Shown here piece after piece: positions 39,006 to 52,020 of a stretch of 64,000 nt of DNA. Position numbers and translations under genes: made by a program. The stretch is from Doryteuthis pealeii (Eukaryota > Mollusca > Cephalopoda > Myopsida > Loliginidae). Positions within the stretch are counted from its first letter, which is position 1, and each line of letters begins with the position of its first letter. The notes below the pieces were generated by a model. It had not been told where the DNA came from. It did not search any database and saw nothing but the letters and a program-made list of their open reading frames with translations. Where the stretch lies: assembly GCA_023376005.1 (NCBI GenBank), contig CM042141.1, forward strand, positions 96,592,011-96,656,010, given 5' to 3'.

Positions 39006-39080
39006 TTTGCCAGAAGTCTGTACTACATTTGCCAGAAGTCTGTACTACGTTTGCCAGAAGTCTGTACTACGTTTGCCAGT
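39006..39080 (+). repeat. 24-bp tandem repeat, three copies
   Basis: GCCAGAAGTCTGTACTAC plus a short spacer, repeated three times almost exactly. Confidence 0.88.
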
Positions 39081-39097
39081 TCAATAACACTAAGTAT

Positions 39098-39342
39098 AAA
39101 AAAGTAAAGTTGTCGGGGTGGCCTAAAGTGTGTAACAGCCAGACAGCAAGGGAGTCTATCCCATTTTCACTAGTGCTAGACCAAGGAGATTGTTTTAGCA
39201 TCTGAGGTGGAGTGCTGCACCTACCATCAACTCATCACTGATCCCTGTGCTACTCATACGCTGAGTTAGCAAGGGCCAGTATTGAACCCAGAACCTTGTA
39301 GTTCCTAGTTGGACACTCTACCGACTTAGCTAAATTGGCCCT
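39098..39342 (-). repeat. family A tRNA-derived SINE
   Basis: Reverse-oriented copy ending at the head complement CCGACTTAGCTAAATTGGCC. Confidence 0.85.
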
Positions 39343-39485
39343 TCAACAACACTAGTTGGTCTAAAATCAAAGAACTAATGAAAAAGTTGAATAAATTAGA
39401 GGAAGAAACAGAATCTCAGCCTAAAATTGTTGGTATTGAAAAGTTGATATATTTTTTGCCAACATTCAATATGGCCAATTACGAA

Positions 39486-39836
39486 GGTGAGTGAAAAAGT
39501 AATGCCATTTTATTTAGGACAGGTATAATTACCAACACAGGAACATGTATCATACATCAAAATGAAGCTGGTCCTCTGTGGATCACATCCCTACTTCTCC
39601 ACATAGGTGAGTGAAAAAGTAATGCCATTTTATTTAGGACAGGTATAATTACCAACACAGGAACATGTATCATACATCAAAATGAAGCTGGTCCTCTGTG
39701 GATCACATCCCTACTTCTCCACATAGTCACCCTTTCTTTCAATAGCAATGTTCCCCTTTGAATGAGAGCATGTATCCCTGTCCCCGTAAGATTCTGTTGG
39801 CATTACTTTTTGACTCACTCTCGTATAACAGATTGT
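39486..39836. mobile_element. mariner derivative with perfect 120-bp tandem duplication
   Basis: 39486-39605 and 39606-39725 are an identical tandem pair, followed by a fragment of the same transposase C-terminus (- strand) and the opposite end (GGCATTACTTTTTGACTC). Same family as 11957-12530. Confidence 0.75.
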
Positions 39837-40182
39837 ATAAATAACATACAAGAGTTGTTCAAAAAAGTCATAAGTCTCGCCCAGAAAGAAGAGCTGCTTC
39901 TTATAAAACTAGTAAAATAAAAAATGGCATAGGGGCGTCTCATGACATAGTGGACAACATGTTGGACTCCAGTTGCACTGTTGGTGTAACCTAACAAAGG
40001 TTACTAAATAAGAAATAACCAAAATGGAGGTTAGAAATGAAATGAATCTTTATTGTTGTATTAACAAATACAATACTTGCCAGTGGCATGAAGAAAAGGT
40101 AAACCATTGCTAGTGGTGTTGGCCTACTCAATCAGCATATTACTCCTGTATTTATGAGGACTGGGTCATACCCATTAATCTT

Positions 40183-40617
40183 CATAGGTAGGGTACAGCT
40201 GGGTCATACCCATTAATCTTCATAGGTAGGGTATATAACAGCTGGGTCATACCCATTAATCTTCATAGGTAGGGTATAAACAGCTGGGTCATATACCATT
40301 AATCTTCATAGGTAGGGTATATAACAGCTGGGTCATACCCATTAATCTTCATAGGTAGGGTATATAACAGCTGGGTCATACCCATTAATCTTCATAGGTA
40401 GGGTATATAACAGCTGGGTCATACCATTAATCTTCATAGTAGGGTATATATAACAGCTGGGTCATACCCATTAATCTTCATAGGTAGGGTATATAACAGC
40501 TGGGTCATACCCATTAATATAGGTAGGGTATATAACAGCTGGGTCATACCCATTAATCTTCATAGGTAGGGTATATAACAGCTGGTCATACCCATTAATC
40601 TTCATAGGGTATAGCTA
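40183..40617 (+). repeat. 43-bp minisatellite, about eleven copies
   Basis: Tandem unit beginning AGCTGGGTCATACCCATTA and continuing through CTTCATAGGTAGGGTATATAAC. Copies vary by small deletions. Confidence 0.92.
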
Positions 40618-40919
40618 TTATGTTCACTTCTAATACCATTGGAAAAGGTATGAAGTCCTTCATATCCCCTGCAAATGATTTACTGCTACTTTTCTTTTAC
40701 AAGGATGGCTTTGGCTTTGGCTTTAAATAACCCACAATGGTTGATATGCCATTAAAACAAAGATACCAAACCAAGATGATATTTTTCATAGATGATCTCA
40801 TGGACCAGTGACGTTAAAAAGATCAAGTTCCACAGCCTTATAACCTCAAAGTTTATTACACTTCGAACCTCACATAGGAGATTCAGTTCCTATTGGGTGA
40901 GGTAAAATGAATCCCCATT

Positions 40920-41075
40920 GCCTAAAAGAGGCAGGGTCAGGTTTATTGTCCAGTGCCTGCGGCACCCCCAAAGGGGAATGCTAATGGATCTCCACATTTT
41001 TTGCACTGGTCATTGCATAATCTTCGGGTTCGGCATAGTCTCCCTATGTTAATCTGGCCTGGTGGAAGGTCAGGA
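40920..41075 (+). repeat. family F dispersed repeat
   Basis: It shares CGGCACCC...AAAGGGGAATGC and a run to TCTGGCCTGGTGG with the region near 59090-59300 (inverse) and, in its last part, 25125-25250. Nature unknown. Confidence 0.5.
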
Positions 41076-41514
41076 AAATATCACCTGTGTTTGTCCACTG
41101 TTTTATGGTGTCAGTCATCTTTGTTGTAACATCACATTTGTTCAATATTAAAGTTATTCTAGCCATTATAAGAAGTATTGTTTTAGCTTAAAACTTTTTG
41201 AACGAACCGTTGTATATACTGATATTTATTGGTTTATGTTCATATTCTTATTACTTTGTAATTGTATGTTTGTTTTCTGCATCTACCAGAAATATAACAT
41301 AGAAATAATTGAGTTTTCAGGGATTACTGATTGAATAATCTTATTAAAATCAATAATAGGAAAAATAAATAGATTTTTTTTCTGATGGAAATTGCAGTGT
41401 GTTTTAATTTTCTTTTCCATTTAACCCCCTTTTTTTATATTTGAATTGTTTACTAATTCTTTGTAATTTGAGTTCATTATATTTTAAAATTATTTTAGAC
41501 CACAATTCTTAAGA

Positions 41515-41630
41515 ATCCCATATTTCATTAGGTAGCTATTTACCCAACCTATTCACCATGGGTAGGATGTGACACAAGGTCACAAATATTGGCATCCAGT
41601 CCCATATTTCATTAGGTAAATCATTTTCAT
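41515..41630 (-). repeat. family G SINE fragment
   Basis: It contains ATTTACCCAACC and GGATGTGACACAAGGTCACAA in the order of 52258-52410; the head is missing. Confidence 0.5.
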
Positions 41631-41785
41631 ATATTCAAACTATAGATAAGCCTGATATATAATATGATAAATATCTATATAGACTTAGCATGTGTATGAT
41701 GCAATAGACTTTAAAGACTGATAACATGTCTGTTAGAAAATATATGCTTTTTCCAAGTTTGATTTAAGCTTTTAATTTAAATGTA

Positions 41786-41930
41786 CAGGGTGGTCCAAAT
41801 GTCTTGTGATCCCCACATTTGTTATTTTTTTAACAGGTAAAATAATTACGTAACTGATATATTATTAAAACAAAAAATAATCAAAGTTAAAACAATATGT
41901 AGGGGTGGCAAGACTTTTGGACCACTCTGT
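41786..41930. mobile_element. mariner-type MITE
   Basis: Terminal inverted repeats CAGGGTGGTCCAAATGTCTTG and CAAGACTTTTGGACCACTCTG, flanked by TA at 41784 and 41931. Noncoding interior of about 100 bp. Confidence 0.75.
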
Positions 41931-41941
41931 ATATGAATGTA

Positions 41942-42075
41942 CCACATGGTCCGAATGTCTTGTCACCACTATATATATATATTTTTTAAGTGAAATAATT
42001 GCATAACACTATTAAAACAAAAATAATTAAAATTAAAACAATGTGTATATGTGACAAGACTTTTGGGCCACCCTG
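41942..42075. mobile_element. mariner-type MITE, second copy
   Basis: A related copy immediately downstream with ends CCACATGGTCCGAATGTCTTG and CAAGACTTTTGGGCCACCCTG, flanked by TA. The interior is similar to that of the first copy. Confidence 0.72.
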
Positions 42076-42450
42076 TACAGCTGTAAGCTTATCTGGTATA
42101 TTATGTATGTTTCATTAAATTCCTGTCACTACTACAAAATTTTTTTCAAAATCAAGAAATAAACTATTTTGAGACAATATCCATTATATATACTGATACA
42201 TATAAAGATAATATATATATATTCATTTAAATTGTATTTATATTGTAATGATATGCAATATTTATCTCATTTTTCATCCCTTTGAATAGTGCATTTTCCA
42301 GGATTCTCAGTTTTTTTAATCTGGGGTTTTTTTTTTTATTAATATCTAATCATTTGTTTCATAATAATTATTTTAGCTTCTTTTTAAAAGTAAAAAATAT
42401 GGACAACTTGGGTTTAAATCAGTGCTTCTTAAACTGATGTGGCCTACCTG

Positions 42451-43072
42451 CAAGATATATTTTTTCCAATATGCCACGTATCCGTACCATATTTATACCA
42501 TATTATTATTTGTTTATGATCCTAGAAAATATTGTTTGAATATTTGTAGTGATGTTAATTTATACCAGAAAAATCTAATTAACACAAAAAGTTGACACAA
42601 TTTTTTAGATACATTTTTTAAACAAGTATAACAGTATTAAAATATTACAAAAATACTGGCAGGATATTTTTTTCCAATATGCCACGTATCGGTACCATAT
42701 TTATACCATATTATTATCTATGATCCTAGAAAATATTGTTTGACTATTCGTAGTGATGTAGATTTATACCAGAAACATATAATGAATATAAAAAAAAGTT
42801 GACACAATATTTTATATACATTTTTTAAACAAGTATTACAGTATTACAAAAATACTGACAGGATATTTTCCCAATGTGCCACAGACCGGTACCATATTTA
42901 TGCCATATTATTATCATTTCTTTATAATCCTAGAAAATATTGTTTGAATATTAGTATATTAATTTATACCAGAAGAAAATAATGAATATAATAAAAGGTG
43001 ACACAATTTTTTAGATACATTTTTTAAACAACTAGTACAGTATTACAATATTACAAAAATACTGGCAGGATA
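42451..43072 (+). repeat. three tandem copies of an about 205-bp AT-rich unit
   Basis: Units begin near 42451, 42660 and 42858, with the start of a fourth near 43067. Landmarks are CAGGATATTTT, ATATGCCACG, TACCATATTATTAT and GTTGACACAAT. Periods are 209, 198 and 209 bp. Confidence 0.85.
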
Positions 43073-43079
43073 TTTTTTT

Positions 43080-44730
43080 ACATTGGATAGCATACAAGTT
43101 TGTTTAATGAGGATTGATACTCTACATGACTCTTAAAAATACTAGAAATAATTACATTAGGTTGAAACTTAAATTCATTGGATGTTTAATCAACTATTTT
43201 GTGTTTTTTTAATTTTTTAATTTTTTTTTTTAAAAGATGACATAATTAAAGGTTGTGTTGATAAAAACTTTGTCAATCAAATAAACTTGATCTGGAATTA
43301 ATTTGATCAAAATATTGTGAACTCAAAAATACAAAATGTAAAATTTAAAAAAAAATCACCTGCTGTTATTTTATCATTTAATCTTTTGAAAATTGATTGT
43401 ATTTGTTTTCTTTCTAATATTAAAGGATTTATTTTTCACTTTGTTTTTTTTTTATTGTCAAGCAGTCAAAAAATCGTGACATGCCTCTATGTATGTATGG
43501 GTTTCATCCAATTTAACCTTCCCAATTGGGTATTTATCATAATTATTTGTGCATAAGATGCACTGTTTTTCAGCCAAAAGTTAGGGATGCGTAATATACA
43601 TGATAACTATATAATTACCTTTTTTTATGCCTTATCATAATTAAGACAGGATGACTGAAAGTAAGTTATATCTATAGCACAAACTAATGTGTTTTATGCA
43701 GTTACATAGAAATATCTTATAACAGGAGGTAGAGTGAATTAACTTATAAGGCTACAGATTGAACACACAACCTCCAGGTTGTGAGTGGTGACTCTTGGTG
43801 AGCCTCCTGTCACCCCTGTTGGTTTGAGTGGTTTGGATAGTGAGGAGACATAAAACCTGTGTCAGTCTCTCTTGGGCGTGAATTACTATTCTAAGCTGGG
43901 AGAACAATTTGTCCGTGGCAGCCTGATGATGCTTGTGGGAGAACAGAAGACCAGACGAATTTTTTTAAATTACTCAATGGAATATGTGTTTCTTTATAAT
44001 TTTGTTTCTCCTAATGTGAGCTTGTTTTTGCCACAAGCTTGTTGCATTTTTCTGGGAACATGTCCATATGTTTGCTCTAAATACTGTGTATTTTAAGACA
44101 ATATAAACTATATAAATTCTTATATTTACCCAGTACAAAATTATAAAAGTTGAACTAAATTTAGGTTAAATCCAGCTGCTACAAAGTCTAAAAAGACAGA
44201 AGAATATATATACAGGAGAATTGTTTTTTCCAGAATTTCGTAATCCAAAGTTACGGATGTGTATTAAATACAAATAATTATGGTGAATATTAAACCTATT
44301 TTGGGATCATTTGATGATGAACATTATAATGTTAACCTTTTTTTTGTCTTTTAATCTTTTTTTTTTGTAAATTTTTTTTAGTCTACACAGTTCTAATGGG
44401 ACAAAATTATCTCTTATCTTATGGTGAAAATATCCTTTTTTTCCTTCTTACCTTTTTTTTTTTTACACTTGAGTACAATGCCTGCCTTGATGTTTTTATA
44501 TTAAACCTATCGCATTATACACAAGTAAAAAAAAATATTTTTTTTAAGTAACAAATAATATTTGTTGTGTGGTATTTTCTTTTTAATACAAAAAGTAATA
44601 TTTTTGTTTGATTTATATTTGAAAAAAAAAAAAAAAAATCTTTCTATCAAAAAATATACTCTAATTTGCTGAATCTTAACCCAAATTTAAAAAAAAAATC
44701 TCCAATTGGCTGCAACAAATACTTATATAT
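43080..44730. other. AT-rich stretch with one SINE-like patch
   Basis: 43730-43870 has an antisense tRNA-like B box (GATTGAACACACAACC). The rest is homopolymer-rich and noncoding. Confidence 0.35.
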
Positions 44731-44732
44731 AA

Positions 44733-44880
44733 TTATTGTGAAAAATGATGGGTCTACTGCAGTTTTGATACGTTAAGATCTTGTCAGGACCTTACATCTT
44801 AGAGTAAGATGTAAGGTCCTGACAAGATCTTAACAAATTGAAACCACAGTAGACACATAATTTTTAACAATTATTATTAA
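44733..44880. repeat. inverted repeat with decayed hammerhead motifs
   Basis: Arms of about 70 bp meet near 44804. On each strand the order GGTC, CTGACAA, GATC..., a GAAA/AAAA block, an ACTGCAGT-like stem and A-GACC recalls a hammerhead whose G8 has become A, with stem II partly lost. Confidence 0.6.
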
Positions 44881-44988
44881 AGTTCTACATTTTTATTAAG
44901 TATTGAGCACTCTTGGGTAAATCACTAACTTAATGCTACTCCAACGAAATGTTGAAGTGGTACTTGAACATTATATATATTATATAAT

Positions 44989-45020
<32 letters not shown>

Positions 45021-45437
45021 GTAAATTTATTGATCTCATTTGTATTTTACTCTCCAATGTGATTGATTAACATTTGTTTAATACATTATCCCCAAAAATA
45101 CTTTTTAGAAATAAATTTTTTATATTATTCATTAGTGCTGTTTTTTTGTTTTGTTTTACATAAAAATAAAAACGAAATAATGTTGGTGTCATTCTTTTCA
45201 TCCACAGTAATGATGCATTGAAAATAATTTACTGTAGAAATGGGTTAATACTTTAATAGACTCATATTGCAAAAGTGCCTTTTTTACTTGTTGATCTATG
45301 TCAGATGTTGAGCATAGAATTTCATGCTGAGTGCCAAATTGTTTTGCCTTTATTACCAATTCTGTTTTTTTCTTCTTTCTGTAAAGCACAGCAAAGGTCA
45401 GTATAATATATTCAAATTCATGATTCACATCAGTGAG

Positions 45438-46037
45438 TTCTGATGAAGTTTAGGAAAATTGGACCAAGTATCCAATAGGCACCCCAAATCATCAACTTGA
45501 TGAAAGGTTCATATTTTAACTCGTCACCGATAACTTCCGCTTTCAAATATTTGAAAATAAATGAACAGACGATTTTTTGAAGTTATATTGTATCTGACAA
45601 AAACAAATTTTACAAATTGTGTGATACTATTTCTGAACGACATCCTTTTATTTAAATAAACATAAAAAATATTTTGTAAATAAAAACTGTATTTTTATTT
45701 AAATAAACATAATTGCATTTCTCTTCTGATTAAGTAAAAACTATTTTAGTATAAAAACGTCTTTCGTCTTTTTTTTTTAAAGATTTATCGTAAGTGTTGA
45801 AAAATATTCATAAACTTCTGATTAAACAGTATTTATTTAAAAAAAAGATTTTGCTATTGAATTTTAATTTGATTACATGTACCAGCCATTTATTTATTTA
45901 ATTTATTGTAAGGTCAATATCTCCATAAACTTCTGATTAAAATTGTTTCTTTACTGGTGACAAGTTAAAATTTGAACCTTTCATTAAGTTGATGATTAGG
46001 GTACCTATTGGAGACCTGATCTAGGAAATTTTCAAAC
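45438..46037. repeat. 600-bp inverted repeat
   Basis: Outer arms match (CCAATAGGCACCCCAAATCAT with ATGATTAGGGTACCTATTGG). Inner parts contain CTTCTGATTAA(A/G) repeats. It shares its CCAATAGGCACCCC edge with 63664-63902, so both belong to one fold-back family. Confidence 0.65.
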
Positions 46038-46397
46038 TTGTTGATCACAAAAATTTATATTTTCCACAAGATGCAATAGGGGTAAACAACAAAAATGTCA
46101 AAAAAGAAAAGATACCTTTTGCAATAAAACAACATTTAAACATTGCTTATTTTATTTGCTCTTACTCAACTTATGAAATTGGTTTTGTCATTTAAAATGT
46201 TTTTTGTTTTGGGCTAATATTAAGCAGGATTTTAAAAAGTTTCTTATTAGATTTTTTAAAGTAACTCACCAAACAGTGTATCTGGAATGTAACTTGAGTT
46301 TGAAAAACAAAAAAAAAAACGTGTCTTTTACTTATCAAGTTCGGCTGAAATCTGTCTTAGAATTCTAATTCTCTGTATTTATTAATTAGTCTGGATG

Positions 46398-47175
46398 TTT
46401 GGTTTGTTTTATGGCATACCAACATCAGTGGGTCATTTAATGCTGATAAAGTTTTGAATTGAATTCATTCTTAATGAATAAGTAAAGTAAAGTCGTCGGG
46501 GTGGCCTAAAGTCGGTATCAGCCAATCAGCAAGGGAGTCTATCCCCTTTTCACTAGTGCTAGACCAAGGAGATTGTTTTTGCATCTGAGGTGGAGCGCCA
46601 CACCTACCATCAGCTCCTTACTTTACTACTCCCTGTGCTACTCATGACGCTGAGTTGGCGAGGGCCGGTATTAAACTAAGAACCTTGCGGTTTCTATCCG
46701 AACGCTCTACCGACTGAGCTAACCGTTTTTTTTTATAAACACATTTTTCTGTCTAACCCATAAATGGGACCTTAACAAGAATGACCACTCCGTGTCAGAG
46801 TGGACCTGGGAGCAATGGTGATAAAGGGTGCTCCACATTCCCCAGACCTCCAGAACTGGAACCTCACCATCAGTTAGAGTTTAAAGTCATACCCAGGACA
46901 TTAAGACCCTCAGCCACCACCTTCTAGCACCCATATGATAAAAAGGGTTGGGGCTTGCCATAAGGGCTATAGGGTTGGGGCAATCATATAGGTGCTAGGG
47001 CTTGACGTGACCAGCCGATTGATCAGAAAGGGCCTCTCCGACCGCCCGTCTAGCCTAAGTAAAGGCCTTAAGCATCACGGGTTGCCACTCACTGCCAACA
47101 GGTGGCCCCATAGGGTCTTACCCATCTGCAAGGTGTAGTCTGTGTATTCTAATGCCCCAATTGACAGGGCGGGTT
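46398..47175 (-). repeat. family B repeat split by a SINE
   Basis: Full-length reverse copy interrupted by the family A SINE at 46483-46727. The 5' end is at TTGACAGGGCGG near 47170. Confidence 0.75.
46483..46727 (-). repeat. family A tRNA-derived SINE inside a family B copy
   Basis: Reverse-oriented copy (GTCGTCGGGGTGGCC ... CCGACTGAGCTAACCG) that splits the family B element at 46398-47175. Confidence 0.85.
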
Positions 47176-47418
47176 AGTCTGAATGTGGGATAGAGGACGT
47201 TTGGAGAAATGGGGGGAAAAATTAAAATTAAAAGTTAAAATAAAGTAGAAATCACTAATATTAAAGGTAAAAATAATAAAATAAGATGAGAAAGAAAAAA
47301 ATGTTCATCTTTCCTAACAGAAATGGGATGAGTTTGTAACTCACCAAATAATTTATCTAGAATGAAAGTTGAGTTTGAAAAAAAAAAAAATATGCATACA
47401 CATAGCAAACAAGTAAAG

Positions 47419-47455
<37 letters not shown>

Positions 47456-48224
47456 AAAATCACATGTGTCTGAAGAACACACAACACACAACACCTCTAA
47501 CAGGTGAAATTAATAAAATAAAAATAAAAATCAGATGTGCCTGGAGAACACACACACACAAAAAAAATAAACAAACTACTGCTTAATAAAAAAACAAAAA
47601 AGGGTAGGCCAAACTTGGATTGTTGGACAGACATACGCATAAATACACATAAACCCACACACACACACTTACACATACACGCACAGGGAATTTGAAGATA
47701 TAAGGCACAAAACAGAATGGACAATTCCTAGCAACAACTCCAGACTTTCAGAAATCTTCTGATGAAGATATCTTTATCTTGAAATAATAAGAATAAATTA
47801 GAGGTTAACAAACAACACCATAGTTATCTTATTTTTCTTTACACTTGCATTGTGATAGCCTTCAAACCAACCATCAAACCAATATAAACACAATGCTTCA
47901 AGCAAATTATAAAACACTTTAAAAAAACAAAAAACAACATGTCCTTTACTTATCAAGTTCAGCTGGAATCTGTCTTAGAATTCTAATTCTCTGTATTTAT
48001 TATTTATCTGTAAAACTAATGCGGTGCTATTGAATTAGATTTATCCCAGATTCCCGCCCTTAATAACACTATGCTACTTGTTTGTTTTTTTTCTTTGCTG
48101 GTTACCGGGGGGTAAAATTTACCTCCTTAAAAATTTACTCTGCACTCTTTTTCTTTTTATGGGAAAAACTTTTGAAAAAAACTTTCATGTGGAGGTGTTA
48201 GGTAAATTCATATGAACTGAATTA

Positions 48225-48330
48225 GCATAAGTTCTGCTGCTCAAGCTATGAGTAAATAGTAGGGCAGACTGAGTTCTTTAACCTTAGTATGGCAACCAGT
48301 CAAGGAGAAAGAAAAATCTTGTAATATATT
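48225..48330 (+). repeat. family E SINE fragment
   Basis: Body part only: AAGCTATGAGTAAATAGTAGG ... GGCAACCAGTCAAGGAGAAAG. Confidence 0.55.
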
Positions 48331-48621
48331 GCCTGATCAACAAATTGACAGCCAGAAGACCAGGTGCAAATGACTCATGGGTAGGCACAGGAAATGCATG
48401 GGTGTCAACATGGGCCTGCAAACAAAAACAGGGTATTGCTTTGAACTTATTGAACCTGAGCTTTGACAGCCATAAGACAGGTGTAGGGACAATGCATAGG
48501 CATAGAAAATATGTGGGTGCAGCCCATAACCAATAAAAACAAGCTGCGTGGGTGAGGAAGTGTGTCTACAGGAAAACTGCGTAGGTGCGGCCATGTTGGA
48601 GACGATGACGTCGTGTCCACA

Positions 48622-49800
48622 TTAAAAAAATTTTTTATCTACAACTGCGTGAGTGCCTGAACAGACTAGTTTTTGAATGACAATCTCTGGTGCAGTGACT
48701 GCAAACAAACAGTGATGCTGGAGTTGCTGTTGTCTCTCCTTCCTTCTGGCTCTCTTTTCTGTGGCAGCTTCTTTCCTCTCTTTTTCACTCCTTTTTGTCC
48801 CTTGTTTGACGAGGAGGTGCCAAGTTGCTTGATCTTCTGCACAAGCCTCCCATGTGTTGGTGTTGATGTGGCATGTCTTCATGTCTCTCTTGCAGACATC
48901 TTTAAAGTGTAGGTGTGGTCTCCCTACTGGTCGGTTGCCTTCTACTAATTCACCATACAGTAGATCTTTGGGGATGCGGCCTTTGTCCATCCTCCTGATT
49001 TGACCAAGCCAGCACAGGCGTCTCTCGCAGATGATGGTGGACATGCTGTTCATGTTTGATTGTTCCAGCACTTCTGTGTTGGGGACTTTCTATGTGGTCC
49101 AGGCTTCGCTACTGTAGAGGAGAGTACTGAGAATGCACGCTTTGTAGAAGTGCAGTTTGGTTCTCTTAGTAAGGTTGGCATTGTTCCAGACTCTCTGGCT
49201 CAGTTTGGCCATAAGTGCCGCCACTCTCGCGATTCTGCTGTTGACTTCACTGTCAGTGGAGACTGAATTGGCAATGGTGGACCCAAGGTACTTGAAACTC
49301 TCCACAGCTTTCAGGCTGTACCCATTGATGGCAATGTTCGGAGGGTGTCTACACTTTGTGCCATGACTTTTGTCTTATTTAGACTTATGGTAAGCCCAAA
49401 CTCCTTAAAAACATGTGTGAGGTGGCTGACAAGCTGTTTCAGGCCATGCGACGTTAAGGCTGCGTCATCGGTGAATAGCATTTCCCTAATGAGGACCTTT
49501 GTGACTTTGGTCTTAGCTTGAAGGCGAGCGATGTTGAACAACTTGCTGTCAACTCTGGTGTGTATGTCGACTCCATCGTTGCAGTTCTTGATGGCGTACT
49601 GGAGAAGCAAGGAGAAAAATACCCCAAACAGTGTAGGTGTAAGGACACAGCCCTGCTTCACTCCACTGCTGACTGGGAATGCCTTGGATGTTATACCATT
49701 AAAACAAACTGTGCTGTGCATGTTTTTGTGGAAGGAGCTAATGATCCTAAGAAGTCTGGGTGGGCAGCCTATCTTCTGTAGCAATTTAAAAAGTCCGCTT
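48622..49800 (-). pseudogene. LINE RT and C-terminal fragment
   Basis: On the - strand, 49784-49311 has RT motifs S-S-G-V-K-Q-G-C-V-L-T-P and L-F-T-D-D-A-A (replacing A-D-D). 49305-49090 has Y-L-G-S-T-I-A-N and S-S-E-A-W-T-T. 49071-48622 has R-R-L-C-W-L-G-Q-I-R-R-M and G-R-P-H-L-H-F-K-D-V. About 75 bp found in the 3548 copy (the L-N-N-F-H-L-R part) are missing near 49085. Confidence 0.75.
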
Positions 49801-50532
49801 CAGTTGGTATACCCAATTTTTCGTCTGCTTTTCATTTTAAAAACGAATTAAAATTAATTAAATAGATTATTTAAGGTAAAATTTTTGTCTAAGTCGAAAA
49901 TTTAAATGTATTAAAAATAAATTACATGTGTGATATTATTTTCCCCCTTTTTTTTTTTTTTTTTTTAACTGATGCTCATTATGTTACTACTTTTCAACAC
50001 TGAACATTTGGTAAATTTGTTTTGTAAACACGGATTTTTCGACAAATTGGGTATGTATACCTAACATTCTATGATTAAAATATAAATATTCGTTTTAAAT
50101 TCGCTGATAATATGTACTTTTATGATAGCTGTATTCTTACATACCTTTCTCAATAAACATTTTAAACTTACTATTTACATTTTCGGAAAGTTAGCAAGCG
50201 AAATTCATCTTGATTTATTCTTAAGTTTTAATTTGATATATTTGAATGTGTACAAGAACAGTTAACTCTAAGGTAGTTTTTTGCCGAAAACAAATTAGAG
50301 TTGCTTCCCTTGGTTTAAAAAAATCAGTTTCTTTGTTGTGATGTGATAAGATGAGAATTCATTATTGAAAGTAATCAATTCTGAATGGACTGTGATTTGT
50401 CGGTAATAGCTTTGTACAAAAGTTGGCACTGTCTAGCAAATATCACATATCTTTACAATTTTACAAAATAATTTATTTCTTAGTTCTTTTATCAAAAATA
50501 CTGTATATCTAAATTCCCATTAATTACACTTC

Positions 50533-50535
<3 letters not shown>

Positions 50536-50568
<33 letters not shown>
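50536..50568 (+). repeat. (AAT)n microsatellite
   Basis: About eleven triplets. Confidence 0.9.
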
Positions 50569-50569
<1 letters not shown>

Positions 50570-50809
50570 TTGGTGCACTTGGAACAGTCCCAAAAGGATT
50601 AGAAAAGGGTTTGGAAAGTTTAGATATCAGAGGAAGGCATCAGTTACGGCAGCTTACACACACAACTCGACATATAGCTAAGAAAATGAATACATTCTAT
50701 GAAATGTGTATTACTTGAAAATACATAAGAAGATAGAAATAAAAGTCGGGATGCCCAATGAAGTATTACAAATAATAATAATTTCTTCAGATAATTATTA
50801 ATCGGGTAC

Positions 50810-51036
50810 ACATAAGGGGTTCAGTCGGTAGAGCGTTCGAAATGAATCACAAGGTTCCGAGTTTGATACTGCGTATGAGTAGCACATCGAACTGTGCGGT
50901 AAAGTAAGGAGCTGATGGTAGGTTTGGTGCTCCACTTCAGACGCTAAAATAATCTCCTTGGTCTAGTGCTAGTGTAAAGGGGATAGACTCCATTGCTATT
51001 TGGCTGGTAACAACGTTAGACCACCCCGACGACATA
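50810..51036 (+). repeat. family A tRNA-derived SINE, degenerate
   Basis: The head is shortened (TTCAGTCGGTAGAGCG) but the body is complete, with GGGGATAGACTCC and CACCCCGACGAC. Confidence 0.75.
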
Positions 51037-52020
51037 AGGGGGTAACACAAAATCCATAACACTGATGATAAAATTAGTCTAAATATTTTTATGTCAATTC
51101 CTGCATATAGAAATAATAAACAAAGAAAATGTTTTATAAAAATCTAAAGTCAATTTTAAAAGTAAATATTTAAACAGTAGTGTCATCTGATAAGGTCATA
51201 CATTTTCCTTAGATTTTCGTGTTGACAAACTAAAATAATTGAAGAATGAAAAAAAAAAAATGGCGTAAAACGATTTCCGTCATTTAAATAAAAATAGAAT
51301 TATAAAATTAAAAATAGAATTATAAAATTAAAGGGAAAAATCACTTGTAGGATATTGTAGATTTTACTAGTACTTACTCGATTGTTTAGAAAAAAAAAAA
51401 GGAATTATGTCATGATTTTAAAGTAAATTTATCTCTCAGAGTTTTAATTATTCACAGATATAATCAATTTTATAATTAAACCTCTTAAGTTTCAGGTTAA
51501 CTAATTTGGTACAGATACAAACTACAAGACTGAAACCCGAGAGATTTAATTATTGAATCATATGACATTAATAATAATTACAAAGTTATTTCGGAAGTGG
51601 TTTCAATAAAAAGCATTTCTTATAATATACAAATATATACACCTTGGAAATAATGACCTTTTTATTAGTGCAATGTGTCTTTTTAAGTGATAAAAAAAAT
51701 GGACTGTCTTCATATTTACACCTCACGCTTTTTGTTATCTTGTTTAATAATTAAAAATGAATTCAATAATGTTTTGAAGATGATTCCGTGTAATATATAT
51801 TGTGTATAATTTGGATTGTATGTATAAATATATACATTTATTTAAAGACAAGAATGTTTTGGCTCTATTAATTTCAAGCAAAGGGATTGACCAGTTTGAG
51901 AATTGGCGCCTTTAAAATTAGAAATTCTAAGCCGTTATTATACGGTATTCGCACCTAATTACATAAAAGTAAAACATATTTTGAAGAGATAATTATCTGC
52001 CTTAATGTTTGCAGCTTCAT

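Larger units (their letters stand above)
49850..52015. other. AT-rich intergenic stretch
   Basis: Apart from the (AAT)n array and the family A SINE at 50810, nothing recognised. Confidence 0.45.

Noticed and set aside
40183..40617. CRISPR-like array
   Set aside because: The repeats are contiguous with no unique spacers, in a eukaryotic genome; it is a minisatellite.
43317..43556. 79-residue ORF
   Set aside because: Low-complexity hydrophobic and Lys-rich translation of AT-rich DNA, with no splice or domain support.
45430..45475. CTGATGA near 45440
   Set aside because: No GAAA block follows at a usable distance; not a hammerhead.
47735..47790. hammerhead-like text CTGATGA...GAAA
   Set aside because: Stem II leaves an unpaired base and stem III has a one-base loop; pairing is weak in this AT-rich stretch, so I do not call it.
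48337..48594. - strand ORF of 85 residues
   Set aside because: Composed of two imperfect repeats of noncoding text; no family resemblance.
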